Below are positions 49,511 to 56,747 of a stretch of 64,000 nucleotides of DNA, in pieces. The DNA is from Rhizobiales bacterium 2SD. Lineage in GTDB: Bacteria > Pseudomonadota > Alphaproteobacteria > Rhizobiales > Beijerinckiaceae. The notes under the pieces are model-generated. The model was not told where the DNA came from, did no database searches, and saw only the letters and a program-made list of their open reading frames with translations. Numbering within the stretch: the stretch's first letter is position 1; each line of letters opens with the position of its first letter. The position numbers and the translations under genes were made by a program. Location of the stretch: positions 1 to 64,000 of the forward strand of contig SCMY01000014.1 of assembly GCA_005502805.1 (NCBI GenBank). Reading direction: 5' to 3'.

Positions 49511-50014
49511 TCAAGCAGCCTTGCGGTTGATCATGCCCGTCGCGAGCTTGGTCAGCTTCTCGTCGGTCGCAGCCTCCTCATCGAGGTTCTGCTTGAGGAG
49601 AGACGCGCAGTCCTCGCGGCCGAGCAGCTTGGCCCAGGAGACCAAAGTGCCGTACCGAGTGATCTCATAATGCTCGACCGCCTGCGCGGCCGCGATCAGC
49701 GCCGCATCGAGAACCTGCTTATCATCGACATCGGAGGCGATATCGCTCGCTTCCGACAGGATTCCGTCGATCGCAGGACAGGTGACGGCCTTCTCCTCGG
49801 CGCCATGTTGTTGGAAGACCTGCTTCAACCGAACGATGTGGCCGTCGGTCTGCTGAAGATGCGATTGGAAGCCCTGCTTCAGCTCAGGGCTGGTCGCCTT
49901 GTCGATCATGTTGGGAAGCGACTTCTTGATCTGGTGTTCGGCGTAGTAGATGTCCTGAAGCGTATGGACGAACAGATCATCCATGGTCTTGATATCTTTG
50001 GTGAACCATCCCAT
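49511..50014 (-). CDS. YciE/YciF ferritin-like family protein (DUF892)
   Basis: A 167-residue four-helix protein of the YciF/DUF892 family. It starts MGWFTKDIKTMDDLFVHTLQDIYYAEHQI; the YAEHQI segment and the later HIVRLKQVF and EHYEITRYG segments carry Glu/His residues of a ferritin-like di-metal site. Members are linked to stress responses and may oxidise iron. AAGGAGG seven bases before the ATG fixes the start. It sits among other stress-type genes. Confidence 0.88.
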   Translation of the reverse strand: MGWFTKDIKTMDDLFVHTLQDIYYAEHQIKKSLPNMIDKATSPELKQGFQSHLQQTDGHIVRLKQVFQQHGAEEKAVTCPAIDGILSEASDIASDVDDKQVLDAALIAAAQAVEHYEITRYGTLVSWAKLLGREDCASLLKQNLDEEAATDEKLTKLATGMINRKAA

Positions 50015-50325
50015 CGGGAGCCTCCTTGCGGGTGCCCCAGCCGTAGACTCCTGAAACAAGATCCGGAGCGCTAAGTTCCCAAAAAACAGAAGGAAAACGC
50101 CCTTGTCAGACAAGAGGCGCGGTTACGAAGCCACAGCGACGCCAATGAGGATTCAGAGCGGCTTACGATGCTGCTGCTCGTTACGGTGCTTGATATTTTT
50201 TCAGCGCCTTCAACACGATCTCACTCCTGCTGGCGCGCCAGCCGAAAGATTGACTGCTGGCTCCTTAAACGATGCTTGGCGCCCTTCCGGGCGCCAAGCA
50301 GTAGATATGGGTGAGTTAGGCGTCC
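50015..50325. other. Non-coding gap with a long hairpin
   Basis: 311 bp with no credible gene. It includes a perfect 11-bp inverted repeat at 50274-50299 (GCTTGGCGCCC, loop TTCC, GGGCGCCAAGC), 26 bp past the stop of the stress protein gene on the minus strand. No T tract follows on either strand. Confidence 0.5.
50274..50299. terminator. Hairpin after the general stress protein gene
   Basis: 11-bp perfect stem with a TTCC loop. The lack of a T tract makes it a weak intrinsic terminator; it may protect the 3' end or stop transcripts with Rho. Confidence 0.4.
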
Positions 50326-50859
50326 TTAGACGATGGGGCCACGATAGCGCTCGGCATTCTCATCGAAACGGGTCCAGCCCTCGTTGCGATATTCGGTGAG
50401 TCGCTCGTCGCGATCGATCGGAACGGCGCCATCCATTATCGCCTCCGCCGCAGGCGCCTGGTCTTCGGACGCCTTGACCGAGACGACGGATCCTCCGCGC
50501 CGTACGGTCTCGGCGTGGTAGTTGGCGCTCTCCTCATCCTCGCCCGCGCTGGTGAAGGCGCCGACGATGCCCCCGGCGACGCCGCCGGCCGCAGCACCTG
50601 CCGCGGTGGAGGCTAGCCATCCTGCCGCGACGACCGGTCCGATACCGGGGATAGCCAGGAGACCGAGGCCGGCAAGCAGGCCGGCTGTTCCGCCGATGGC
50701 CGCGCCGATGCCGGCTCCCTCGCCGGCGTTGCTGTCATCGGCGCGCTCGTGCCGACCGATCAGGCTGATGTTCATTGCGGGGAACCCGGCGGACTGCAGC
50801 TCCTCGACGACACGTCGGGCCGCATCATAGGTCTCATAGGAGCGTGTAATGGTACGCAT
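50326..50859 (-). CDS. General stress protein-like, glycine-rich membrane-spanning region
   Basis: A 177-residue protein. N-terminal ITRSYETYDAARRVVEELQSAGFPAMNISLIG is the heat-induced/GSP17M-like stress domain; a Gly/Ala-rich hydrophobic hairpin (about 50-105) follows; the end is hydrophilic with VRRGGSVVSVKA. Such proteins are common in Hyphomicrobiales and are linked to general stress or desiccation response by context only. Confidence 0.75.
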   Translation of the reverse strand: MRTITRSYETYDAARRVVEELQSAGFPAMNISLIGRHERADDSNAGEGAGIGAAIGGTAGLLAGLGLLAIPGIGPVVAAGWLASTAAGAAAGGVAGGIVGAFTSAGEDEESANYHAETVRRGGSVVSVKASEDQAPAAEAIMDGAVPIDRDERLTEYRNEGWTRFDENAERYRGPIV

Positions 50860-50895
50860 GGGGAATTCTCCTCCTCGTGAGCTGCGAATTTGCTA

Positions 50896-51195
50896 TTAGT
50901 TGCGGGTGATGTTGCCGCGATAGTCGACCGAGACGGTCACCTGCGTGCCGGAGTGGGTGGCCTTGCCCTTCCAGACGCCTTTGTCGTCCTTCTTGAGCTC
51001 GCTGACATTGGAATAGCCGTTCGCTTCCAAACGGCTCTTGGCCTGCCCCTCGGTGAAGCTGTTTGCGCCGGGCAGCGGCGCGTTGGCATCAGCAGGGGCA
51101 TTGGGCGAAGGCGTCGGGGCCGTGGTCGACGTCTGAGCTACGGCAGCCGTCGAGATGAAGGCGCAGCAAAGGGACGCAAGAAGCACGTTGCGCAT
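50896..51195 (-). CDS. Secreted PepSY-like small protein
   Basis: A 99-residue protein: signal peptide about 1-20 (LLASLCCAFISTAAVAQ), a Pro/Ala linker, then a PepSY-like fold (SFTEGQAKSRLEANGYSNVSELKKDDKGVWKGKATHSGTQVTVSVDYRGNI). Small periplasmic PepSY proteins are thought to inhibit or modulate peptidases. AAGGAGAT precedes the ATG at 51195. Confidence 0.75.
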   Translation of the reverse strand: MRNVLLASLCCAFISTAAVAQTSTTAPTPSPNAPADANAPLPGANSFTEGQAKSRLEANGYSNVSELKKDDKGVWKGKATHSGTQVTVSVDYRGNITRN

Positions 51196-51345
51196 CGGAA
51201 TCTCCTTTTGTGGCAGATAGTTAGCCAAGTACCGTAACAACGGCAGCGCGCTGGAGAAGTTCCGATCCGACGCTTCAGAAAGCGACTTTCAAAGACACTG
51301 AGGAAGACGTCCCAATGGCAGAGCGCGAAAGTCCGCGTGGCTGCT

Positions 51346-51414
51346 AATGGCCGTCGAGCTTCAGGGTCACCATGTAGATTTCTGCGCCAGTGGCATCCTT
51401 CACGGTGATCGCCA
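51346..51414 (-). pseudogene. Remnant of a DUF6894-like gene (C-terminal fragment)
   Basis: A 22-codon minus-strand segment MAITVKDATGAEIYMVTLKL resembles the last strand pair of DUF6894 proteins. Upstream in this frame there is no plausible remainder of the gene, so this is either a decayed gene or chance similarity. Confidence 0.3.
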
Positions 51415-51511
51415 TTGGGCAGCTTTTCGCCCTCGGCCGCCAACCCACCGGCTGGCGGCCACGCCAAGGATATCTGGCCGTTATGCGGCATCATGCAGGG
51501 GCGCCAGGACG

Positions 51512-51625
51512 CGCCCCGAAGCTCAGGGCGGAGCGGATTCTCAGATGAATCGCGACTATGGGCGAAAGACGGACCCGGACGGCAAATCGCTGACAGAAGG
51601 CCAGCCACCTCGCCAGAAGCCGTAG
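51512..51625 (+). pseudogene. Remnant copy of the secreted protein gene at 41892
   Basis: The 37 codons before the stop at 51625 read PEAQGGADSQMNRDYGRKTD and onward, closely matching the C-terminal part of the protein encoded at 41892-42158. The signal peptide half is missing, so only the 3' end is left of a duplicated gene. Confidence 0.5.
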
Positions 51626-51632
51626 CGTGCGG

Positions 51633-51770
51633 TCAATGCCAGCCGGCTGCCAACCCGAAAACGAAAGCGCTCACTATCAAAGTGACGCCCAGCGCTGCTC
51701 CAAAGAGCACCCAGCCGAGCTTAACTCGCGGGCGCTTTTGTTGGTCCCGACCGTTCCCATCCGGAGTCAC
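51633..51770 (-). CDS. Small membrane protein (45 residues)
   Basis: Starts at a GTG at 51770 that overlaps the stop of the upstream gene by four bases (GTGA). Hydrophilic N-terminus (TPDGNGRDQQKRPRV), then one membrane helix (GWVLFGAALGVTLIVSAFVFGLAAG). The coupling supports translation. No family recognised. Confidence 0.5.
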   Translation of the reverse strand: MTPDGNGRDQQKRPRVKLGWVLFGAALGVTLIVSAFVFGLAAGWH

Positions 51771-52042
51771 CTCACCACCTTCGGCCCCTTCGACCTTGGG
51801 GTTGGCTTGGAAGGTATTGTCAAATGCGGGGCAGTGGCGCTGAACTTCTCTGCAGCCTGCTCGGCAATCCCTTCGGTAAGACCTTCCTGCCAAAGAGCAG
51901 CAATAATGTACGCCAGTCGCTCTCGCGCGCCTGGCACTGCCGGCGGATCGAAGCTTAGCCGCTCAGCAACCAGAGCCCATGCACGGTCGAGCGAGCGCTG
52001 CAGTGCTTCTAGCTCTTCCGGCGACGCAAAACTGAACGGCAT
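51767..52042 (-). CDS. Conserved small helical protein
   Basis: A 91-residue protein: FASPEELEALQRSLDRAWALVAERL, then RERLAYIIAALWQEGLTEGIAEQAAEKF. This helical pattern is common in small proteins of Hyphomicrobiales (often next to regulators), but without known function. The basic tail overlaps the next gene by 4 bp. An inverted repeat (TCTAGA-N5-TCTAGA) lies 15 bp upstream of the start. Confidence 0.65.
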   Translation of the reverse strand: MPFSFASPEELEALQRSLDRAWALVAERLSFDPPAVPGARERLAYIIAALWQEGLTEGIAEQAAEKFSATAPHLTIPSKPTPRSKGPKVVR

Positions 52043-52057
52043 GGCCCAACCCTGCTC

Positions 52058-52074
52058 TCTAGATTCATTCTAGA
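52058..52074. promoter_or_regulatory. Inverted repeat TCTAGA-N5-TCTAGA
   Basis: Perfect 6-bp arms around TTCAT, extended by flanking CCCTG/CAGGG with an asymmetric bulge. It sits just upstream of the gene starting at 52042 and may be an operator or a leader hairpin. Confidence 0.35.
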
Positions 52075-52093
52075 ACAGGGGCACCCGACTAGC

Positions 52094-52124
52094 AAAAAAA
52101 GCCCGCCGGCTTGCACCGACGGGC
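52094..52124 (-). terminator. Intrinsic terminator, minus strand
   Basis: Minus strand: GCCCGTCGG, loop, CCGGCGGGC, then TTTTTTT. A 9-bp stem with one G-U wobble that exists only in minus-strand RNA. No leftward gene ends just before it, so it may insulate the gene at 52042 from leftward read-through. Confidence 0.55.
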
Positions 52125-52486
52125 CTTTATGGGCCTCCAGCCCTTTGCTCTGCTCTTGCGAGCGAGCACTACCGCGAATTCCGACACCGCAACGTTCAAA
52201 TGCGCCAACAGGTTCCCATCTTGATTGAGAAGTTTGGCTTGAAGATGAGATCCTGGGCGCCCTGCTCCCGTGAGAGGTCGTCCCAAACGGAAAGTCTCGG
52301 CTGTCGGCCAGGCGCAGGCTCGGCGCAACGGCGCTGCTGAAGGCCTTGGAGAGACAAGGAACGATACCAAAATCAGTGACGGCCCTGCCGAGAGGGGGGC
52401 GAAAACCCGGATCCATGTTGCTTTTCGGAGGATATGGCTATGGCAACTGCGCCGATCGTTTGCCCATCTGCGGAGGGCTGCGAACG

Positions 52487-52780
52487 ATGAACACCGAACT
52501 CTTCGAACGCCCGGTCGTCATACTCGTCGGATTAGGTCATCCTGCGGCGATTTCGTCGGTCATGGAAGCCTATATGTTCCTGGTCGACTGGCCGCCCAGC
52601 AAGCGCGACCCAGCGCATAAGATCGCGATAAACGCCTGTCTGGCGGCGATGCGCGGCGAGGTCGAGGCGGAAACGGTGCGAGGCATATTCGCGGCGCTCG
52701 CCGAGAAATACGACATCCTGGCTCCGCACGCTGTCGTCTATGCGACCTCGTACAAGGAAGGTCCGCAGGGCCGCGCGTGA
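52487..52780 (+). CDS. DUF982 family protein
   Basis: A 97-residue protein of the DUF982 family: FERPVVILVGLGHPAAISSVMEAYMFLVDWP, then AINACLAAMRGEVEAETVRGIFAALAEKYDIL. The family is common in Hyphomicrobiales on plasmids and islands, with no known function. The start at 52487 matches the family start. Confidence 0.8.
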   Translation: MNTELFERPVVILVGLGHPAAISSVMEAYMFLVDWPPSKRDPAHKIAINACLAAMRGEVEAETVRGIFAALAEKYDILAPHAVVYATSYKEGPQGRA

Positions 52781-52850
52781 GACGATTTCCCGGCCCTATT
52801 CCCGGGCCGGGCTCAACTCGTACATCCAATTTAGGCCATCGGAGGAGGCC

Positions 52851-53063
52851 ATGACCCGCAAACCCGCACTGCTGCTCCGGATTGTTGATGTTGTGAGCAT
52901 TACCGTGAGCGATGATCCTGCCGAGGGAGCCATTCTGCGGCTCACCATGGAGGGTGAGCCGAACGACCTTGAGCTGCAACTGCCAGCTGTGACAGTCGCT
53001 CGATTACAGGAGCTGTTGATCGAAGCCGACGCGCAGCAAGCGAATCTGGTCACGACTCAGTAG
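52851..53063 (+). CDS. Small protein of unknown function
   Basis: A 70-residue, probably beta-rich protein: LLLRIVDVVSITVSDDPAEGAILRL, then LQLPAVTVARLQELLIEAD. GGAGG precedes the ATG. No family recognised. Confidence 0.55.
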   Translation: MTRKPALLLRIVDVVSITVSDDPAEGAILRLTMEGEPNDLELQLPAVTVARLQELLIEADAQQANLVTTQ

Positions 53064-53123
53064 GCGGCGGAACGCCGACGTGACTTGGCAGTTGAAGCTC
53101 TGTCAGTCGCGTAGGAGCTTGCG

Positions 53124-53372
53124 ATGCATACCCAGCCGGAAACCGAGGCGCTGAGCGTTTCGGTCAGCGCTACCCTGCCCGCGCGCCGTGAACTTTATAG
53201 AGAGCCCTGCCAGGACGAAGACGGCAACCAGTACAGCGTTGTCGTCTATCGTCCATTTCCGCATCTCAGCACCACCGAATATGCCCTTGAAGATGGCACG
53301 CCTGTTCGCTTCATCGACGACTGCCTCTTCGAGATCGAGCCGTCAGGTGTAACGCTGACGAGGTGCCCTTGA
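53124..53372 (+). CDS. Small protein of unknown function
   Basis: An 82-residue protein containing QDEDGNQYSVVVYRPFPHLSTTEYALEDGTPVRFIDD, which looks like a small beta-sheet domain; no family recognised. Its stop codon overlaps the start of a 24-residue membrane peptide (TGATG). Confidence 0.55.
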   Translation: MHTQPETEALSVSVSATLPARRELYREPCQDEDGNQYSVVVYRPFPHLSTTEYALEDGTPVRFIDDCLFEIEPSGVTLTRCP

Positions 53373-53446
53373 TGCCCGCGCTTGTGCTTTGGGCTCTCCT
53401 TGTCGGAGCAATCCTCGGCGCCATCGGCCTGGCTTCGTTCCGATAG
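53372..53446 (+). CDS. Possible tiny membrane peptide (24 residues)
   Basis: Reads MPALVLWALLVGAILGAIGL and ends ASFR. It starts within the upstream stop codon (TGATG), so re-initiation is likely, and is almost entirely one membrane helix. Function unknown. Confidence 0.4.
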   Translation: MPALVLWALLVGAILGAIGLASFR

Positions 53447-53463
53447 ATCTCGGAGCTGACGGG

Positions 53464-53775
53464 ATGGACCGAATCTGGATAAGGCTCGGCTTCCGCCTCA
53501 CCGAGAAGCCGATGTCGACCTATCCGCCTGCTGACCAGCCCATGGCCTATTCCCGACTCGCTGGCCGCGAGGTCTCGACCTGGTCGGAAGAGTGGAAGCA
53601 CGAATGCGAGATCGCCTATCTCGCCGGGATGAAGCCGGACAAGCTCAAGGGCATGCTCTACGGCGTGCAGGGCGGCGAAGGTGAGAGCGTCAGAGGCATC
53701 AAGCACCATCGTGGCGACGCGGCCGTGGCGCAGCTCGTCAGCGAGATCGAACGATATCGGCGTTCCGCGAGTTAA
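53464..53775 (+). CDS. DUF7696-like phage protein
   Basis: A 103-residue protein; the block VSTWSEEWKHECEIAYLAGMKPDKLKGMLYGVQ and the tail VAQLVSEIERYRR resemble a small family (DUF7696-like) of phage-associated proteins. An ATG at 53512 is an alternative start. Function unknown. Confidence 0.6.
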   Translation: MDRIWIRLGFRLTEKPMSTYPPADQPMAYSRLAGREVSTWSEEWKHECEIAYLAGMKPDKLKGMLYGVQGGEGESVRGIKHHRGDAAVAQLVSEIERYRRSAS

Positions 53776-53873
53776 ATGCCTTCACAAGCTTGCCGCCTCT
53801 AACATACGTCAATTCGTCGATCGCTTCGAACGGGCACACTCCTCACGCAATCACGAGGGATCACGCCACAACA

Positions 53874-53981
53874 ATGAAGCGCCCTAACCCGACTACCTTG
53901 GCGGTACTGATCGTCGCGCTTTTTGTCGTCGGGATCTATGGCGGGCTAGTCTACGGCTGGCTATCGGGCTCGTGGCGCTGA
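53874..53981 (+). CDS. Possible tiny membrane protein (35 residues)
   Basis: Reads MKRPNPTTLAVLIVALFVVG and ends LVYGWLSGSWR: a short positive N-terminus and one membrane helix. No clear ribosome site. The type recurs in this accessory region (42309, 51633, 53372). Confidence 0.4.
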   Translation: MKRPNPTTLAVLIVALFVVGIYGGLVYGWLSGSWR

Positions 53982-54028
53982 CACAACCCAGCATGAACTC
54001 GTCGAGGCGAGACCGGGCCTTAACTGAT

Positions 54029-54074
54029 GCCTCTCACCGGCTGGCGACTGGGGGCGACAATGCCGGCGAGAGGC
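54029..54074 (-). repeat. Structured hairpin repeat, copy A
   Basis: 13-bp arms 54029-54041 and 54062-54074 around a 20-nt loop whose core is CTGGGGGCGAC (plus strand). One A-C mismatch on the plus strand becomes a G-U wobble in minus-strand RNA, favouring leftward transcription. Copy B lies at 54172-54216 with the same loop core and compensatory changes in the stem. Confidence 0.5.
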
Positions 54075-54120
54075 GTGGCGCTGGGTTGAAACGCCGATCG
54101 GAAGCTAGCACGTGCGCTTC

Positions 54121-54154
54121 AAAGAAAAAGCCCCGCCGGTCGAGCCGACGGGGC
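54121..54154 (-). terminator. Intrinsic terminator, minus strand
   Basis: Minus strand: GCCCCGTCGG, loop CTCGA, CCGGCGGGGC, then TTTTTCTTT. A 10-bp stem with one G-U wobble and a good T tract. It lies 17 bp past hairpin B in the leftward direction and closely resembles the terminator at 52094. Confidence 0.7.
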
Positions 54155-54171
54155 AAAGCAGGCTGAGAACT

Positions 54172-54216
54172 GCCTCTCGCCGATGCGCGCTGGGGGCGAC
54201 TGGATCGGCGAGAGGC
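54172..54216 (-). repeat. Structured hairpin repeat, copy B
   Basis: Perfect 13-bp arms (GCCTCTCGCCGAT at 54172-54184 and ATCGGCGAGAGGC at 54204-54216) around a 19-nt loop containing CTGGGGGCGAC. Compared with copy A, the loop-proximal pairs change together (G-C to A-T and C-G to T-A), and a terminator follows on the minus strand, so B plus terminator could be a small RNA of roughly 100 nt. Confidence 0.5.
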
Positions 54217-54280
54217 ACGGCGCGAGGTACCCGAGGCGCCGAGCACACAACGCAGCTTCCACATTCTGGTTCCACAAACG

Positions 54281-54316
54281 AAAAGGGCCGCCGCCACCGA
54301 AGGGGTGACGACGGCC
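54281..54316 (-). terminator. Intrinsic terminator of the phage lysis/tail operon
   Basis: Minus strand: GGCCGTCGTCACC, short loop, GGTGGCGGCGGCC, then CTTTTCGTTT. Thirteen pairs, two of them G-U wobbles only in minus-strand RNA. It lies about 110 bp past the last leftward lysis gene. Confidence 0.7.
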
Positions 54317-54424
54317 GCGCCCCGTTATGACAGAGCGCACGCACCTGTCAGATGCCAGGGCGCGAGTATTAGAAATCATACCTAGGAAGAGGTAGCCCGC
54401 ACCTCCCATTTGGGTGAGATCCGA

Positions 54425-54775
54425 TCAGCGCGTCGCGCGCTTCACGGCCGGCAATTGCTTTAGCATCTGCTGCGCCAGTATCTCGGCGCGGCGCATGACC
54501 TCTTCATCGGCGGCGCGTTCGCGGGTGAGCTCGAGCATGGCCTCCAACGCCTCTGCGATACGCACGGCAGCAGCTGTGGTCTTCGCCTGCTCTTCCTTGA
54601 GATCGCGGATCGGCTGCATGTCCGCGATCGAGACAGCGGGTACGATCCGGTCGCCGCTCGGCGCCGTCGGGCTCTTGAATTCCTTCAGGTACTTCCAGAT
54701 GCCCACCAGGCCGATGCCGACGCCGGCGACGATGGTGGCGATCCAGTTCTCGGTAGAGATGCTGCTAGCGTCCAT
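54425..54775 (-). CDS. Phage membrane protein with coiled coil, lysis module
   Basis: A 116-residue protein: one N-terminal membrane helix (about 11-30, WIATIVAGVGIGLVGIWKYL) and a helical, coiled-coil-like periplasmic or cytosolic region (about 55-105). This layout resembles holin accessory proteins or inner-membrane spanins. It overlaps the upstream gene by 11 bp and is the last gene before the operon terminator. Confidence 0.6.
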   Translation of the reverse strand: MDASSISTENWIATIVAGVGIGLVGIWKYLKEFKSPTAPSGDRIVPAVSIADMQPIRDLKEEQAKTTAAAVRIAEALEAMLELTRERAADEEVMRRAEILAQQMLKQLPAVKRATR

Positions 54776-55244
54776 CGGCCACGGCCTTGTCCATGCTCGC
54801 CGCGTCCTTTGACGCCGCGACGATGTTCATCGCGTCGAGCACAAGCAGGCCGGGGTACACAGCAAGGCCAGTCGTCGCCGCATCGGAAGCCCAAAGGCCG
54901 AAGGAAATTTGAAACCAGAGGAAGCAGGACAGGAAACTCGCCAGCGCCCGCACATGGGGCGACCAGCGGCCATACCAGGTGCGGGCGAAGGTGCCGTTCA
55001 CAATTAGCGCCAGCAGCCGGAAACTGCCGATCGAGATGGCGAGCCAGCCCCACGTCGCCTCGTCCATCATCGCGGCCATCTGCGACCATGACGGATGGGA
55101 CGCGAACACCGCCGTGGGCTTCAGCAGGATCCAGCCCCAAGCGACCATGATACCGGCCAGCACCCATTCGGACCGGCGGGCCGGGAAGTGATCGTGGATG
55201 CCGAGATACAGCCGAACCGGCAGCGGCTTGCCGTGATGAAGCAT
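54765..55244 (-). CDS. Phage polytopic membrane protein, lysis module
   Basis: A 159-residue protein with three to four membrane helices (SEWVLAGIMVAWGWILL, WLAISIGSFRLLALIV, LASFLSCFLWFQISFGLW, GLAVYPGLLVLDAMNIV). No exact family recognised; similar proteins occur in the lysis region of alphaproteobacterial prophages next to holins. GCATGG-type context; the ATG at 55244 is the first in front of the conserved-looking part. Confidence 0.6.
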   Translation of the reverse strand: MLHHGKPLPVRLYLGIHDHFPARRSEWVLAGIMVAWGWILLKPTAVFASHPSWSQMAAMMDEATWGWLAISIGSFRLLALIVNGTFARTWYGRWSPHVRALASFLSCFLWFQISFGLWASDAATTGLAVYPGLLVLDAMNIVAASKDAASMDKAVADGR

Positions 55245-55257
55245 GGCGCCCTCTAGA

Positions 55258-55533
55258 TCAGCCGCGGGTAACGACAGTGGTGGGTTCATCGACCTTCGCC
55301 GCGATCTCCGGCGTGGTGATGATCTTCGCCACCTCTGGCAGCGCCGCCGCGGTGGCGACGAGCCCAGCCTTGCGGCGAATGTAGAGGCTGTAAACCGTCG
55401 TCAGGACATTCATGGCGAGGCCAACGACGATCTCGGCAGACCCGTCGTCGATCCAACCGCGCGCGACCATGACGGCGCCGACCGATTGCAGCAGAGTGCG
55501 GACGAGCGACCAGAATTGTTCGATCGTGAACAT
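55258..55533 (-). CDS. Putative phage holin (Pam3-gp28-like)
   Basis: A 91-residue protein with two membrane segments (LVRTLLQSVGAVMVARGWI and IVVGLAMNVLTTVYSLYIRRKAG). The sequence DDGSAEIVVGL between them fits the small holin family typified by Pam3 gp28. It would form membrane lesions that release the endolysin. GGAG seven bases before the ATG supports the start at 55533. Confidence 0.72.
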   Translation of the reverse strand: MFTIEQFWSLVRTLLQSVGAVMVARGWIDDGSAEIVVGLAMNVLTTVYSLYIRRKAGLVATAAALPEVAKIITTPEIAAKVDEPTTVVTRG

Positions 55534-55721
55534 GAAGTTTCTCCATTGCTGTCTGGTTGAGAGCGCAATACGCGACGGAACAGCGTCCCTATCAGCCACG
55601 TTCCCCTAGGGAATTGAGGCGACTGAAATGGCAAGAAGCGTGAAGATCTCTAACTTGCGGCGTGGAACACTTCGGCGTTTGGCGCTTCTGCGAGCGAAGC
55701 GAGACGCTGAGACAGCCGCTG

Positions 55722-55817
55722 CTAAAACAGAGGGCGAAGGTCGACCGGAGTCGCCGGGGGATCCTGGATCCAAAGACGCTTCACGGCGCAGCCGGCGGCA
55801 AGAAGGCCGAGAGTCAT
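55722..55817 (-). CDS. Rz1-like 31-residue lipoprotein (possible outer-membrane spanin)
   Basis: Reads MTLGLLAAGCAVKRLWIQDP and continues PATPVDLRPLF. The lipobox L6-A-A-G-C10 and the short proline-rich mature part resemble Rz1-type outer-membrane spanins. Its ATG overlaps the endolysin stop (ATGA), so it is translationally coupled to it. It is too short for normal gene finders. No matching inner-membrane spanin is certain; the coiled-coil protein at 54425 is a candidate. Confidence 0.6.
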   Translation of the reverse strand: MTLGLLAAGCAVKRLWIQDPPATPVDLRPLF

Positions 55818-56614
55818 GATGTCGCTGCGCCGATCGCAGCCATGAACTGGCGGTAGAAGCCAGCGATCTCCTCCCAATGATCGGTGAGGTTCACCGTCCG
55901 CCGGGCGTTCTTGAGATCGTCGGGGCCTCCTGTCGGCAGGTAGTGAGCGAGCCCCTGCCCCTTGCCGTTCCAGCGGCCGTCGAGCAGGCCCTTGAACATG
56001 AGCTCGGCCGCGAACTCCGGCTCCAGCGCCTTGTCGGGATCATCCGCGAAACCCTCGCGCTCGTAGTTCGCAAGCCAGGTTAGCTGGACAATCCCGCGGC
56101 CATAGTAGACATGGCCCCACGGGCCGACGGGCTCGGCATAGCCGCGATCCTTGAAGTTCCGCAGCACATAGGCCCTGGCCTCGGCGTCGGTTCGCTTGAA
56201 ACCCTCGCGCACGGGGACCATGCCAGAGCCGACCTCGCGGCGGGCGGTGGCCAGGCCATAGGCCAGCGTCTTGTCGCGGCCGTCGCCGGTCACCGCGAAG
56301 GCGTCGAGAATGCCCTCGATGCCTCGGACCTGTCCGGGCGACAGCGACTTGCCGAACATCGGCGCCGCGCCGGAGCGTAGATGCGCGAAGAACTTCGCCC
56401 TGTCGATCGCAAGCGGCCTCTGCTGCTTCGCCAGCGCCTCGCGAAGCCCGGCGATCGTCGCGGCATCAGGCTTCGCGGTGACCGGCAGGCCAACCGCGCG
56501 TTGAAATGCCTGCATGGCGGAGCGCGTCTCGCCGCCGAAGTCACCGTCGGCTCCGAAGCGCGGCAACGGATAGTCGAGCGCGATCAGCGCCCGCTGGAGA
56601 GCGGCCGTGTCCAT
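55814..56614 (-). CDS. Phage endolysin: peptidoglycan-binding domain plus GH19-type lysozyme
   Basis: A 266-residue protein. Residues about 1-62 form a peptidoglycan-binding domain (LQRALIALDYPLPRFGADGDFGGET...AMQAFQRAVGL). The rest is a chitinase-19/lysozyme-like domain with LATARREVGSGMVPVREGF (E127 and E137 as catalytic candidates) and YYGRGIVQLTWLANYE. The usual histidine before the first Glu is Arg. No signal peptide, so holin-dependent release is expected. GGAG seven bases before the ATG fixes the start. Confidence 0.88.
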   Translation of the reverse strand: MDTAALQRALIALDYPLPRFGADGDFGGETRSAMQAFQRAVGLPVTAKPDAATIAGLREALAKQQRPLAIDRAKFFAHLRSGAAPMFGKSLSPGQVRGIEGILDAFAVTGDGRDKTLAYGLATARREVGSGMVPVREGFKRTDAEARAYVLRNFKDRGYAEPVGPWGHVYYGRGIVQLTWLANYEREGFADDPDKALEPEFAAELMFKGLLDGRWNGKGQGLAHYLPTGGPDDLKNARRTVNLTDHWEEIAGFYRQFMAAIGAATS

Positions 56615-56747
56615 GATGATGCTCCGGGTGGGGAAGCGCGCCAAGAACGGCGCGAAAATGGGCAGTTGACTAACGCATGACGTGTGGCGTACAGGCGGCG
56701 ATACCGAGGCGAAGCGGTCGTAAATCTTTTAAATTCAAAGGCTTGAA

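Larger units (their letters stand above)
52043..52486. other. Non-coding gap with hairpins
   Basis: About 440 bp with no credible gene. It contains TCTAGA-N5-TCTAGA (52058-52074) and a terminator-like hairpin (52094-52124). The rest looks unremarkable. Confidence 0.5.

Noticed and set aside
41892..54000. CRISPR array or defence locus
   Set aside because: No regularly spaced repeats, and no Cas, restriction-modification or other known defence genes were found in the accessory region.
55628..55819. Rightward 63-codon frame with a GAGG-type site
   Set aside because: It lies antisense to the coupled lipoprotein and the end of the endolysin; its Arg/Ser-rich composition is that of a shadow frame.
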